Assembly (NCBI GenBank): GCA_022829145.1
Contig: CM040763.1
Coordinates: forward strand, 5,964,141-6,028,140
Source of the DNA: Albula goreensis
Taxonomy: Eukaryota > Chordata > Actinopteri > Albuliformes > Albulidae
Length of the DNA: 64,000 nt
Direction of reading: 5' to 3'
Shown here in pieces: positions 1-14,300 of this stretch. Under the pieces are notes generated by a model that was not told the DNA's origin, did not search any database, and saw only the letters and a list, made by a program, of their open reading frames with translations. Every line of letters starts with the position of its first letter. Within the stretch, counting starts at the first letter, position 1. The position numbers and the translations under genes were made by a program.

Positions 1-138
1 GCACGCTTTGCAGGCAGTTGTCCACGGGGGCGAACTCGCCGTTCTGGTTCTTGTCATAGCGGCGGGCGTTGAACTTCTCGATGCTCTCCCGAAGGGCGCA
101 CTCCTCGGCTTGGAAGTCCCATGGTCGCGCATCTATGT
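1..138 (-). CDS. strip2: strip2 exon 21, cut by the window edge
   Basis: Starts after CTCTAG with (D)[19 protein letters not shown] and runs through [10 protein letters not shown] to VDNCLQSV at base 1. The expected C-terminal LPEDF...WEELLQ segment lies left of the window. Confidence 0.95.
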
Positions 139-3100
139 CTAGAGTGGGATGAAAAAACCAGACAATGGATTCGAAAAAAGTGTTGCAAGATCAAGATCAG
201 CACAGCTTAACTCTCCACAACATAGGTGAACTCATCAGTGAACAGTATAGCTCATACTTTCACTGACAAGTCAATTTACAAACTTGGATCATTGTGTAAT
301 GCGATTTTCAGACTACAGGATGTGATGTATATCTGAAAGATGAGCTGGGTGCTGGGTCTTTAGCAGGACTCAAAGCTTACCGTTTCCGTAGGCCCAGTCG
401 TCATTGAGCCTGTGCCGTACTTTCTGGTAGATGGCGGACATGGTCTTCATGTTACTCTTTCTCCACTGCCGGCCCAGATACTTGGTTTGGATCTTCAGGA
501 GCTTGAGGACGTAGAGCTGCATCATGGCCTGCTTGACCTTCAGCGCCCTCTTCAGGATGGGAGCGGATTTAAAGACCACCAGCATCTGAGGGTGAGGGAG
601 ACTGGCTAGCCACATTTTCACATTAATGCTAAGCCAGTTTTCAACCAAGAACTTGAGCGGTTTGTGTCTAAAGCTTTGTGCCAGTGATGCAGACTGCTGG
701 CTATGTATGTTCACCACAGGACACCTATTTTACTCTAAATTGATTGATGGTCATCACTCCTGTTCCTTTTACATTTTTAGACATTTATCCTTCAGTTTTA
801 CCAGGAATTCCCACTGAGACTAACATATCTTTTCCAGGTGGTCCTGTATTTCTTTCTGGAGGGCAGCAGTGCAGGCTGTTTTTTGTTTTCAGATGAAGTT
901 CTACAGCAAATTCAGACTGAAGAAACCAGGTGAGGTAACGGTGTAATCACCTGTTGTACCTGGTCAGAGTGACAAGGAGAACCAGGTTCTCCAGGATGAG
1001 GAGCGGGGTCCTCTGCTCTGACTCCTGCCCTATCCATCATCTCCTTATTGTTAATGCCATTCTCCTCCTGAAAGATCACTGCAAACTGTCTTTGATACGA
1101 TTCTATTGGTAATATCCCCCTCTCCCTTTGCTTCCCCACCTTCCGCTCCCGTAATGCCTGCCGAATTCTAAAGTCACAAGGATATGTACATCCACCTGAA
1201 GTTCATTCCTTATGTCTGTCTGCTACAGCAATGGGAACTGTGCAGGCATTCAAAATGTACAGCAGCACATCAATGCACTTTTGGAACCTGATACCTTTTA
1301 GTCTAATTTGAAAACAAATATGAGAGCCATAGCTACAGTCAAATAAACCCAGACACTGATCCTAGGGAGTGGTTTATATACTTTCGTTTACTTTCACTCT
1401 TGCTTTCACTCTTTCTTTATCTTTTAGATTTGCACTTGCAGCTATGCGATGCACTGTAAATGACAGAACGAAGGAAATGAAAAGATTTGGGAGGGCTGAG
1501 AGAGTGACCCTAACCCACCATGGTCCTGGAGTGTTTCCATTTGGTCAGCTTATTAAGGATCCTCAGCAGGTTGATGCAGGAGAAGAGATTCCGCCAGCAG
1601 AACTGGTTACTGTCCCCCGCTTCCTGTTGAGAGAGAGAGAGAGAGAGAGTAGAGCAACAAGCAGGGTCAGACACAGAGAAAACAAAGTCAGAGGACACAG
1701 TCAGAGTGCACTGTCACACATGCATGCATGCACACACATAATATATATACACCAACACCCATGAACATACACACATGTTGCATACATACATAGACTGGCA
1801 CCCATAAACATACACACATACACACACACCTGCATTCAGTATACATGCATACATATGCACTTGTGTGTGCATGTGTGTGTGTGTCTGTGCCTATGCATGT
1901 GTGGGCACATATGGTTGTATGAATGTGACACATGAATGTGTACAATGTGGACATGATGCGTGTGTGTTGATGACAGATTGGTCAATCAGATATGAGATGT
2001 TGTTAGACATAAGCAGGTGCTGCGTAATGCTTATGCAGTGTGTAAACTCACCATGCTCTCTGCTGTGAGCTCAGGCATCTCATGGACCACGCAGTGTGGG
2101 AAATCCAGAACACAGATACTGCAGCACAACATAGAAAAGACACAGATTTTACCAGAGCTAATATTGATAATTCATCAGAATTCCCTAATCAGCTATCTTG
2201 GTCAGTAATTGATTGCTGAATCAAAACAAAGCAACAAGAAAGCAGAATCAAAAATTGTATTCCTTTTGATCAAAGGTCATGATGGACAACCTTAAGATTT
2301 TTTTAAATATTAGATTTTATTTTAAGTGTGATGAAGGGTTATCCTCCGTGAGTCACAATTTGTGAAGAAGCTGGGTGTGAGTTAATATTGCATACTTGAT
2401 CTCAACAAAAATTCAAAGACATGGATGAGTGGAGATACACACGCTGCTAGCATTGATTGCACGTGGCAAGCAGAATGCAAGCTTGCTTTGCACAGACTCC
2501 CTCTCTGCTGTGTGCTCTGGTCCTCCATAAGGGACGAGCTAGCTGTCATCGCTCCGTAACAGGGCTGTGTAATTCACACCTGAGATCCCTGCTCTCCATC
2601 TGTCTCTGAGCTGCCACCTGCTCCTCTACGAGCAGGACTATAGAGCGGAACTGTGCGAGGCTGTGCAGAAACACTATACTAATATCAATACTACAACTAT
2701 GATTAGTAATAACTACTGTTGTTATTATTGACTTTACTTAAGCAGTGCTTCTTAGACTGGCACTTAAAGGGCATTCCAGATAATTGGTTTAACAATCAGT
2801 AGCAACACTAGAAAGAAACACAAACGTAAAGTGCATCATTTAACAGGTAAATTAAAGCACAAGCCCTTGCCGAGGGCAATGGAAATGCAAACATAAGTAA
2901 AACAGGTTGAGTGGGCTTCCTATTGGCCCAGCTGTCAGGTGCTGCCTGAGCAAACCTCGTCAGTTGAAATGGAGTTGGCCCTACCTGTTTTTGGCACTGA
3001 TGTAGGACATGATGTTCTGGTTGAAGAACTTGAGAATGAGAGGTATGCAGTTGGCAAACACCAGATGCTGAGAGACATACTCGAACTGTGAGAGAAAAAG

Positions 3101-3588
3101 GCAGGAGTACAAACATGGTAACCATAGACATTCACAGGGGGAGAGAGAGGGCTCTGGTACCATAGACATTCACAGGGGGAGAGAGACGGCCTCTGATACC
3201 ATAGACATTCACAGAGGGGAGAGAGGGGCTCTGGTACCATAGACATTTACTGGTGGGCAGGCAGGTGCTCTGGTACCATAGATAGCATCTCCTTAGGCTC
3301 TTTTTTATGACCAAGTGCCCCCTCTAGTGCCTTGCAATGAACAAAGACTTAAACTTAATATTAAACATAAAATAAAAAAAAAAAAAAAACCTGTTGATGT
3401 TTTTAGGTCCTACCCTTGATAAAGTCTGTGCTGGGCCTTGGGCTGGTGACCTGAGAGAGGCCAAAACCCCTTCAGTCTCCCAGCAGTGACTTAAGCTGCT
3501 GTGCCTTTAAATCCTGAGAGGGACCATCATCTGATAAGACCTATGATTTACTCCTCAGTCAGAGCCTGTCTGTTATTTATAGAGCGGG

Positions 3589-3677
<89 letters not shown>

Positions 3678-3793
3678 ACACATACACACACACATACACA
3701 CACACACACATACACACACACATATAAACATACACACACACATACATACATACATACACATACATACACATACACACATACACACACATACAT

Positions 3794-3832
<39 letters not shown>

Positions 3833-6800
3833 CTAAACTAAAGGGAAACTGATGGTATTTATTACTCACAAACAGCATACAGAATCACAGTGAAAGGCAA
3901 ATCAACCCTGTGAATGCTGGTGCTAGGCAAATACTTTTTACTTCACTTCTTTCCCTCTTTCTTCTTTTGTTCAACTTTGTGCTTCCAGCCATCTGAAATC
4001 CTTTATAAGAGTGGCACTCTTCTGGGTATTGTGTACTGTCGATTACTGGATTGTACCCTAACACAATGTTATAAATCCAGGCACAGTCCTTCTGAGTGAG
4101 TCAGAGAGGGTTAGAGGCAGAGAGGGAGACCCTTCTAATGGAAGAGAGACACAGCAGGTGCTGAAGATTCTGTGAGAGGATTTGGCAAGACTGCAGACCA
4201 TAAAACAAATTGGAGACACCCCATGAATATTTCGATTCTGAAAAAAAGCAGGGTAACATCTGTCTCTTTCAGTACTGAGTAATAATGTGTAGAGGATGCT
4301 TGTTCCTTCCTTTACCAGCAGGTGGCGCCACTCTGTCGCCTGCATTGTGGCTTTTGAAAACACTGTTTGAATATGATGTTCAGCATTTCTCCATATGAGA
4401 GGCCTTACTAATCACTAAACGAAAAGTACAATAGTATTTTTCAGTAATTCATTTATTCTACAACATTTAGTGATGACACAAAGAGTTCATAAAGTAATCA
4501 CATTGTAAAAATAAGCTCTGTTAGGGGGAGCTAGGGGGGGGGGGGTGGATCGGTGGCGCTCTGACCTGGTAGATGTGATTGAGTTTGAAGTGTTTGAGAA
4601 GGAGCAGCAGCAGGGCAGAGATGGCCTTGACTATAATCTCCTTGTGTCTGTTCACATCAACCCCCAGCTTCATGCTCTGCAGCACTGTGATTCTGGGTTT
4701 GGAAACAGAGACAGGGAGAGAAAGGGAGGGAGAGAGAAATGAGCAAAAAAGAGAAGGAGAGAGGAGAGAGAAGGAGGGAGGGAGAAAGGGAGGGAGATGG
4801 AGGAGAGAGAGAAAGAGAGGAGAGAGGGAAAGAAATATAGAGGGAGATATATAAGGAGGGAGAGGGAGGGAGGGAGAAGGAGACATAAGAGAGGTTGAGG
4901 AGAGCAAGAAAGATGGAAGGAGTAAGGGGAGGGAGAATAGAGAGGAAGAGAGTGACAGAAGAAGCAAAGGAGAGAAAGGAGAGAGAGAGAGAGAAGGAGG
5001 GAGAAGGAGAGAGAGAGATCAAGGGAAAGAGGGAGAGAGAGAGAGAGAGAGAGAGGGAGACAGGGAGAGACAGATGAGTGGCTCTTTACTGAAAAAGGAA
5101 AAAAAACAGTGGGAAATGATCTTCTTTTCCTCAATCTATTTTTAACCCAAAGCCGATGACAAACGTCATTTTTTTCATGTGATCTCAATGGGGGGGTTGA
5201 GCTCTCTGGTCTGAATTTGTCCTTTTCATCCAGCTGCATAAATTTTGTCTGCTTCTAAATCCAACTGTATAAACTGATTGTATGTAGAGAATGAAAACTG
5301 TAAGTCGGTCTGGATTAGTGTGTCTGCTAAATGCATATACGCAAGGCGAGAGTGATCCGTCATCCTTCAGTCAAGCACCAGGGAAGAATGGAGAGGGATT
5401 TTAACCTTTTTAAAAAAAAAAAAAAAAAAAACATTTTCGCCTTTTTCCTACCCATACTGGTCTACTGCTCTTTCAGTTCCATCCATCGGAGGAAAACAAA
5501 GTCAACATGTGATCAGTTCACAAATCCTGCAGGCACCCAGCCGACCAAGGCCAGTTAGACAGTGATGACAGAGCTCTAAATTTTAGCTGGCTAAATCCCT
5601 TATCCTTGTCCAGTGAGGCTGAGCTAACTGTTGCCTGGCCACTGTGGACCTCCAGCTACAGCTGGTAGTAGTGCAGCTGAACTGTAACACTCACCTGAAG
5701 AACCTGCAGCTGCATCAAAAGCAGACAGTCTACTGCGTGAGCCACCCAGAGACCCATGGGCATTCAATTACAGTTAGAGGACTTTATGGAACACTTAAGA
5801 ACGTAACTTGCATGCCAAATATAAGGACAGAATAGAGTCACCTTTTTTTGGGTGACTTTACTATCAAAAAATCTTTTTATGCCCTAACAAATATAGTGCA
5901 TAAGAAACATTTTGTTAATAGATAAAGGAGAAAGTTAACAGGGTAAATAAATTAAAGAAAATCACTATATTATGAATAATCACTAATGTCAATAGGCGTC
6001 ATTTAGCTGGGGACATGTCCCAACCACTTTCTGTCGTGGCCCATTTCATCCCAACCACTTTTTGAAAGCCTTCAGTTCATTGAACCCGTCGTTGTCCCCA
6101 GCACTTTTCAAAGCAAACTGACGCCCATTCTAATGTCAATATAACAAAAAATATATATCTGGCAGATATTCTCTGTGCAGCGGTTTGTTAACCCCTCCGT
6201 GTCCTCACAGCAGACCCCCTGCTCGAACCCTCTCACTCACGGCATCTCCTCGGGCAGAACGTCCGCCAGGATGTTGATAGAGTCCGTTTTGGCCTTTGAG
6301 GTAGGAGCAGCTGCCAGCAGCAGCTTCAGCAGAGCTATCTGGAAAAAAAACCCACAAAACTAATAATATCTCTGTGCCTTCGGTATTCACCAGGGGATTA
6401 TTATAATCATAAATCTATGTGGCTTATAGGCAGGTGCTCTTATGCTGGATGATCGACAGGACATCGGTACACACTGTTCGGGAACAGCAGAGCAGAACAA
6501 ATGAGTACCCAGCCCATTGACAGTAAAGGTAAAAAAAAGTGAAGCGATGTACAGGAATACCTCAGTTTATTAAGGGGTTACCTCACCTTACCCTGTTATA
6601 TTTTCAGATTCTATCTTCCAGACCGATGTAAATGATTTGCATTTTAATATTATGTCCATTTATACAGTTTGGTGTGTGCTGAACTAGCTGAGGTTATGCA
6701 CTCAAGCTTAAGGGTACTTTGACATTGAACCTGCAAACTCCAAGGTACTACCACAGTTCTATAACCCATTATACTGTACTTACACCCTATGTCACATCCC

Positions 6801-9800
6801 TAATGAACCATTTGTAAACAAAATATTTTGTAAAAAAAAAAAATAATAATTCAGGTTCAATTTGGTCAGCGGTACAAACAGATTGAAGTCAGTTAAGGAG
6901 AACTGATAAGAGGAAGTATTATTTCACACTGAGAGTTGTCAGTGGTTGGAATAGCTTGCCAGCAGAGTCACAGACCATTATATTCAAGACAAGGCTTATG
7001 TACAGTACTGGATACTCTGTAGTCTGTTTGATAATAAAAAGCCTCATTGGGCTTATTAATTTAATATGGATACATCCCAGGCAACGGTATAGAAAAAATA
7101 CTGGCAACAGTATAGAGGAAAAAAATCATTTTCAGTGGAGGCTAAAGCAGCAGCATCAGCATGAGCACATGATCCCTGTCAGCTTCGTTAAAACCTGCTT
7201 CGTTTGCCAAGCGGATAATTTAACCTTGGACAGTCATGGCACACCACACACACGCTCTATGTGAGATTCGTTCTGACAGCCCTCCTGTACACGATGTCCA
7301 TACGAGCCGGACAGGGCGGAGCGACTCACTGCTATGTGCTTCCACTCTGTGTTTAATTTCTTCCCTTTACCTGTTCTGCAGGTGATCCAGTGGGAGGAGC
7401 TTTTGATTTAAAAGGTTGATTGTGATGTATTTGTATAATGTGTTGAATATGCTGCATTGGTTTCTCCTTTTCCTTTATAAAGTCGGTGCGTTTATATTTG
7501 TATATTGACTTGTTGTATGTTTTGGTGGTATCAGAGGTGGTTGGCCGTAACACTCACCACATACTGGGACAGGTTAGGCAGCATCCCTAGGTACAGGATC
7601 TCAGTGGGTGTCTCCTCCACTTCCTCTTCACCCTGGCCAATCAGCATCAAGCGCAGGCTCAGATAGAGGCTGACCAACCAATTAAATCGGAACACATCCT
7701 TTCCTATTGGTGCAAAGCGAGGAGGATGCTCTCTCCAGGGAATTCGTCTTAAAAAAAGATTCTCTGGAATGTCTGTGCTATGGGTCTTCTGTTTCAGGGC
7801 ATTCATTTTGCAGTCCTGAGTTCTGTGTACTTCCATACTCTGTAGTACATTCTTCCAAGCATGATAGCCAGAAAGTATCTCAGACTACACAGGACTACAT
7901 TATGTTTCCACTTTCCGCTACATTTTACATTTTTATATTCCACTGGCATTGGAATATGTTAAACCTTATTAAGGTTTCATAACAAACAGCAGAAATAACA
8001 TTACAAATACAACAATTAAGAATACCATGTAATAATTACTAATAGCACAGTTATCTCTGGAAACACATTGCAAACATAATAACGCATCAATGAATATTCA
8101 AAAACCGGTCCCATCAAGGTGAGAACATTCAACGGATATAGTATGTGCCTCACTATGTACTTTCCATACTTGTGGTTCGGTGCACACTAATGACAACACA
8201 ACGAGATGGCAACCAATCTTTATACGCACTCTTGGTAGTCTGCAATATGTATGTGCAAGTTAAATATGCATAACAGAGCAGTCTCAGTCTCCAACAAAGA
8301 GCTTCACTACAGCCTCACTCTGAGAAAGCTTCCCCGCAGAGTCTCTCACTGACACACTTTAAAAATGCATCTTAAAAAATGTGCATGATTTGAGGACAAA
8401 AATGCTCAAAGTAAGCAAGATTAGCTGCCAATGGAATAGGAAATATATACTGAGATGTCTAAAAGTAAGGAATAAAATACAGAGTAAAGAAAAAGAATCT
8501 TGGTGGTAAAATGCTAGGGAAAGAACCCACAAAAAGAGTTACTGAATTTAAATTGATGACACCCATTAAATTGTAACTTTGTGGCAGTCAAGAGCGCTTC
8601 ACTGGCATCTCCACTATGGAATAAAACAGGCTGCACTGGCCTGAAGGATGAAATGGCGTTACTGACCATGGTCATGGGGCAGAGCTGTAGTTCTTCCTCC
8701 CTCTTGACCTGCATCTCCGCCAGGGAGATATATTTGTGCTGTAAAGAGCAGACAGAAAAACCCACTAACTACCACAATGTCGTGCCGAGCATCGAACCCA
8801 AACATTTAACACAATCGCCAGGGAAAAGCACAAAAAGAACCAACTGAATGACCTTATATGCAAACACTGACAGACATTAATTAAAGCTGAGAGACAGACG
8901 AAAAGGGCATCCATCGCTGTAACTTGGGCGCTCGCCTCCCTTTGACTGTGTAATTGATTCCCAGCCATGCCAATGTAAAGGTTAATTGATCCGCCGTCAA
9001 ATGGGGTTCAGGTGGATTAGGCAGCTGTCCTGCAGTTTCAGCCTGATTCGGTTTTGTCAGGGGTAGAGCTTCACTGAGCAGATCTCTTTTGCGGAGAGTG
9101 GGAAATCCAATGAATGGTTGAAGGAGCTTCACTAGACCAGTGGTGACAAACTCCAGTCCTGGAGGGCCTCAGTGTCTGCAGGTTTCTGTGGTCTCCTTTA
9201 AATCAAAATTAAATTTAGACCTTTGAGACAAGGTGAGTGAATCAGTGGCTTAATCTTAAGGACTTGGGTGAAACGCACTGAAAACACACTGAGAACCAGC
9301 AGACGCTAAGGCCCTCCAGGACTGAACCCTGACACCCGTACAGCTGGGCTCTCTCTAACAAAAGGAGATTCACTGGACAGCTTGTGCAGGAGAGGAAGAG
9401 GCTGCGTTGATCGTTTCTGATAGAGAAGAGGCGTCACTGGAAAGCCGTCCCGAGGGTTAGCCTCCGAGGGATGGGCTCTCCTGATCTCACCTGTTTGAGG
9501 GTTTTCACACTCTCATGGATGGGTCTTGGCAGGCCAACCAAGGTTTCAGTGTCACTGGAAAAAAGAGACACAGACCACCTGTCAATCAAGCAAGGGAACA
9601 ACGAAGACAGCAACAAGACAGACGTTTGAGAAACACTAAACCTCAACTACTCTCTGGACTGTGGTAACCCAGTGCCAAATTCACTCCCCTTCCAGCTTAT
9701 TCCTTCCTTGCAATGACTTGAATTTGACCCTCAGCTACAGAAAATTTACATTGCTATTGCCAGAGACTTGGAGTCAACAACATGGATCACAGACTGTGTT

Positions 9801-10238
9801 TTAATCGAGCATCCCAGAACACTTAATCTTCCTTCAGAGAAATACCCCCCGTAGGATGTTCTACAACTGAAAGAAGAAAACCAAATAGAGTTCTGGGTGC
9901 GGGGGGGTGGGTGGGTGGGTGCGGAGGTAGATAAACAAGCCCCAGGCAGTAAATACATGGTATTGCAAGCATAAGCAGCTGCTGCAGCGCTCTGCTCCTC
10001 TGGCCATCCGGGGCGTTGTTCCAGAGGTCTATCAGTGTGTGTTCAGTTAAATGGACTCTCTTAATTCCTGTCCGGTAAATGACCCTGATCCGACGGCAAC
10101 TCAATGCCCGCTGCCTCCGTCAGTCAGCTATATTAAAAGGAGCTGCGCTGCAGACAGGATGTTAGGCCTGCCAAAACAGGTGTCAGGCGAGGAGTAATGG
10201 CGTATTGACTGGACCTGGCAAAGCCCGGTGTAGAAAGA

Positions 10239-10285
<47 letters not shown>

Positions 10286-11337
10286 ACACACACACTGTCT
10301 CTCGGGTTTTTGGCAGTTGGAAGAGCCCAGACCAGAGTAATTACCCTTTAACCCAGACCTAGGCGGCTCCACTGCTTTACAGCTCAAACCAACAAATGTG
10401 CCGGCCAGCTGAAAAAGAGGACTTCTGTATTTAAATCAATGCTAGATTTATAGGAGGTAGCGAAATTGTTTTACAGGCATTTTAACCCATAATTGTATTG
10501 TACTTTTTATTTTTCAAAAAAAAAAAAAAAAAAGTGTTGGGGGGTTGGTCAACACAGTTGAACATTGAAATACTGCTTTACTTTTCAAAATATATTGACA
10601 CATTGCTTTGTGATATTTGCATATTTGTTGTTGGTTTTTCGTGAGGCTGAGTAATTGCTGCTTGATTAAAAATTCATGATGTATGTTTTGACTGAACGAT
10701 GAGTTGGAATCGTTGCCACTCCCAAACACCTTATCAATAGGCTGCACTTGCTCATTTCTTCAATTGCAATACATAAATATGTATACATAGGGAGGAAGGC
10801 AACTTCAATGCTGATCTGCATCAGAAACAAAATTCTGTCCAAAAATGCTCCTTCATGCCGGCCGTTTCGGACCGTTTCTGGTCTTATCTGGCCCTTTGGA
10901 GACGGGGCATCACTCACTTTCCCAGCGTGAAGCCGATGAACTTGTTCCTGCTGGTCTCCAGGAACTGTTCGATGTCCTTTTCCCTGTGGAGGAGCAGAGC
11001 ATGTTAGTGCCCCAGGCAGAGGGACGGGGCCAGGGATGTCACTCATGTCACAGGGGGACCGTGATTGGCTGGATAAAGATCTCACATCATTATCTGCTGC
11101 TGGCTGATAACAGTATCAGGGCAAATCTAATCGAGCTTTGTCAGAAACGCCCCCAGTAATCTCTCTGCTTTTTGATAGAAAAATATATAAATAAAAAAAT
11201 ATACATAGAATAAATAAATAAATAAACTCCTGCTGTGAGCTTAGAGCCTCATCGGTCACGCTTGTGCATTTTGGCTATTTATGTGACGGATTTGGTGTTT
11301 TAACCTTCCTGCACTCACACTCAAGCTTCCCACGTGT

Positions 11338-11397
<60 letters not shown>

Positions 11398-14300
11398 CGA
11401 AATGAATGCGTTTCTCCAGTTCATGAGTAAAAGCAGCAGCTCTGGCCTTGCCTGGTAAATAATGCACAGGTCTTAAAGATAATGAAGACTGAGAGAAGGG
11501 ATAATGTGCTGACTGCTTTCATCTCCCTGTGCTCCGGTCCTCCTGCCTGCCAGTGGGGGGATGCATTATTCATTCAGCAGGTGCTGCTGACACAGGGGGA
11601 GATACAGCATTTCCACCCCACTGGACATGGGCATGGCAGCCATGTTGCGAAGGGGGGCCACGGCGGCCATGTTGCATGTGTATGCGTGTCTGAGTAAGCG
11701 GGCAAATGCAGGAGAGCCTATTGTTCAGCACAGAAAATGGCTGTAAATGAATGAATTAATGAATGAACAAATGAATAAACGACCAACCAAACGACCGTGC
11801 AGGGGATGTGGGACTGAAAGACAGAGCAAGCCGAAAATACCTCTTCAGCTTTCACCTGCAGGTGGGGACTGTGGTTCACAGTATTGTGACAGCCAGTATA
11901 GTGGCAGGGTTAGGGAGCGGAGCGTGTAACTCAGCAGTCAGAGGTCTGATTCACAGGTAGCACTCTGCCGTTGCACCCCTGAGAAAGGCACTCAACCTGA
12001 ATTGCCTCGGTAAATACCTCAGTAAATCTGTGTAAATGGACAGTATTTAAAAATGTAAGCTGTCCAAGTCATTTGGATTAGGGTGCCTGCTAAATTATAA
12101 ATGTTATCATCAGGACAAGAATATAATCCCCCCCACCCCATTTTCGATGATTAAAATCAGCAAATACTGATTTTTCAGACTCAAAATGTCTGAGACGATG
12201 AACTCCACTCAGAATACCTGGGTATTTTTTCATAAGCTCTCATACCAGGAGCTTCAGTGTTTGACAGCTCATTGCAAGAGAGAACGTCCAGGCAAAATAG
12301 TAGCAGCTCCGTTGAGTTTTAGGGTGTGAAAAAAAATCTCCATTTCCTGACTTACTCTGGGGAAACATCAGGAAAAATCCCATCTCTGTCATCACTCTGA
12401 CAAGGTGTCATTGATCACTCACTACGGGACCCGAAACATCACTCAGTCCCCTCTACTCTATCATTACATGCTCTGACTCGGTTTTTATTTTTACCGCAAG
12501 CTGTCTTTTGAGCAGGAAGACATGCTCACAAACGAACAGCTACTGAGGCGACCTCCAGACAGCTGTATACGTCTTAATTTAGATCAAGCGGTGCAGAAAA
12601 CCTTTCAGCATGCACAAGAATAAGACAGGGATGAACAGAACAGAGCGCTGCTGGAGACATGAGACAGACAGCAGAATAGGAATAGTGAAGGTGAACCAAA
12701 AAAGAGAGAGTGTTAAGTCCTAACAGAAAAATGGTGCACTGCAGCCTGCTGTAAATGTATTGAAATTATATTAACAATGTATGCAAAGTGTACTGTGGCA
12801 TAATACATTTCCATAAGGGGTAAATTTACAAAAAAGCTCAAGTGCAGCTGGGGTTTTACCACAGCTTTTGAAGGAAAGTGAGTTTGAGCTTTAGTCAATA
12901 GGGATAGGAAGAAAAAAAACACAATAAAATTGTGTGATAAAGCCATCCAAAATGGGACATGTTGTCCAACCAATCACAACAGCTAAGAGAAAGTGGTTCT
13001 ATGGAAACCGTGGTGATCCAACAAAACCAATAGGAAGCATGAGTGACATGTCACATGACTCAGAGACCCACCCACATGCTCTGCATAATGATTAAACTAG
13101 CACAGCCCTGGCAATTTGATTGAGGATATTGACCAGTTTTAGGGTGACAGCAACTTGAGATCAGACTATCTGGGTTCCCAGACTAGAATGGATGGGACAA
13201 AAGAGACTATCCAGTAATCGTAAGCATGAAAGAATAAAACAGATAATCCCATGCAGTTTTTGGTTCATTTTGCCCATTTTTCTTCCTGGCTGTGACTAAG
13301 AGAAGCCAAGTCCTCACTCACTGACATTGGAGCGTAAATGGAGAGTAAAATTAACACTCTGTACTGTAGCTGGCATCGATCAGGTTCAATATTTTATTTA
13401 TTTTGGCCGCCAGTGCAGAATTTTCTTCACAGTTGTAACACAGCTGAACTCCTGGCATTTCTCTATTGATCTTACTTGCAATGCTCCAACAGACTGAAGG
13501 TGGGTAATCTCTTTCTGCCCAAGCATTTTTCTGACTTTCATAAAAAATGGGTCACATTCAGCTCCATTACAGCATGTCCTTTCCTTGTTCATGCCCTAGA
13601 GTGAGTCTTCTAATAACATTTTTTTCAGTGTATCAACAATTCAAGCCCTTTTGATAAAGGCGACATGAATGAGGGGGGCAAGGCACACAGCCAATCAAAA
13701 TGCCACGAGCCTTACAACCTTTTCTACTTTCAAATGTCGTAAACACCACCCATGCTAACTGAATGGATAAAGGAAGACCCACAGGCATTGTGGGATTGCA
13801 GGAGGGAGTGAAATAACGATAATGGGGGATGCTGAGGTTTCCGTCCGTTCGCCCCAATGCAAAATGGAGTCTCCTTCTGAGTCGTCTCCATCGTGCATCC
13901 ATGTAAGCTGGGGATTCCTCCTCAAACAAAGGGAAATGTGAGGAGACGTTTAGGACCGCATGGATCACCTCTAATATGGAACTTTGGGGATGCAGTGGGA
14001 TCTGAACTGATTTTGAGGGCGCAAATGACCCCCCTCTGGCTTTGGGGGTGCAGATGACCCTACCAGACTTCAGGGGTGTGGGGCGGGGTCCCTACCTGAC
14101 TTTGGGGGCCCAGGGCAGGCCTTTGGGGAAGGACAGTCTCTCGGAGGGGGGGCGGAGCGGGGGAGAGGGGGCGGGGGCTGGATGATCACGTCCCGGTCCA
14201 GGGGGTCCACCTCTCCCTCGATCCCGCTGTCCGCGTCGTCGCTGTCCTCCTCCTCGTCCCGCGCGTCGTCGTTCTTAAAGGGGTCGCGCTCGTTGTACGT

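Noticed and set aside
3501-3878. Long His/Thr and Cys/Val frames
   Set aside because: Pure translation of the CA microsatellite; the same is true at other CA/GT runs.
4670-5239. 189-residue Ser/Leu-rich frame
   Set aside because: Low-complexity translation of the polypurine tract next to strip2 exon 16.
13398-13592. 64-residue frame with several cysteines in strip2 intron 10
   Set aside because: Not recognisable, no splice context or conservation visible; likely random.
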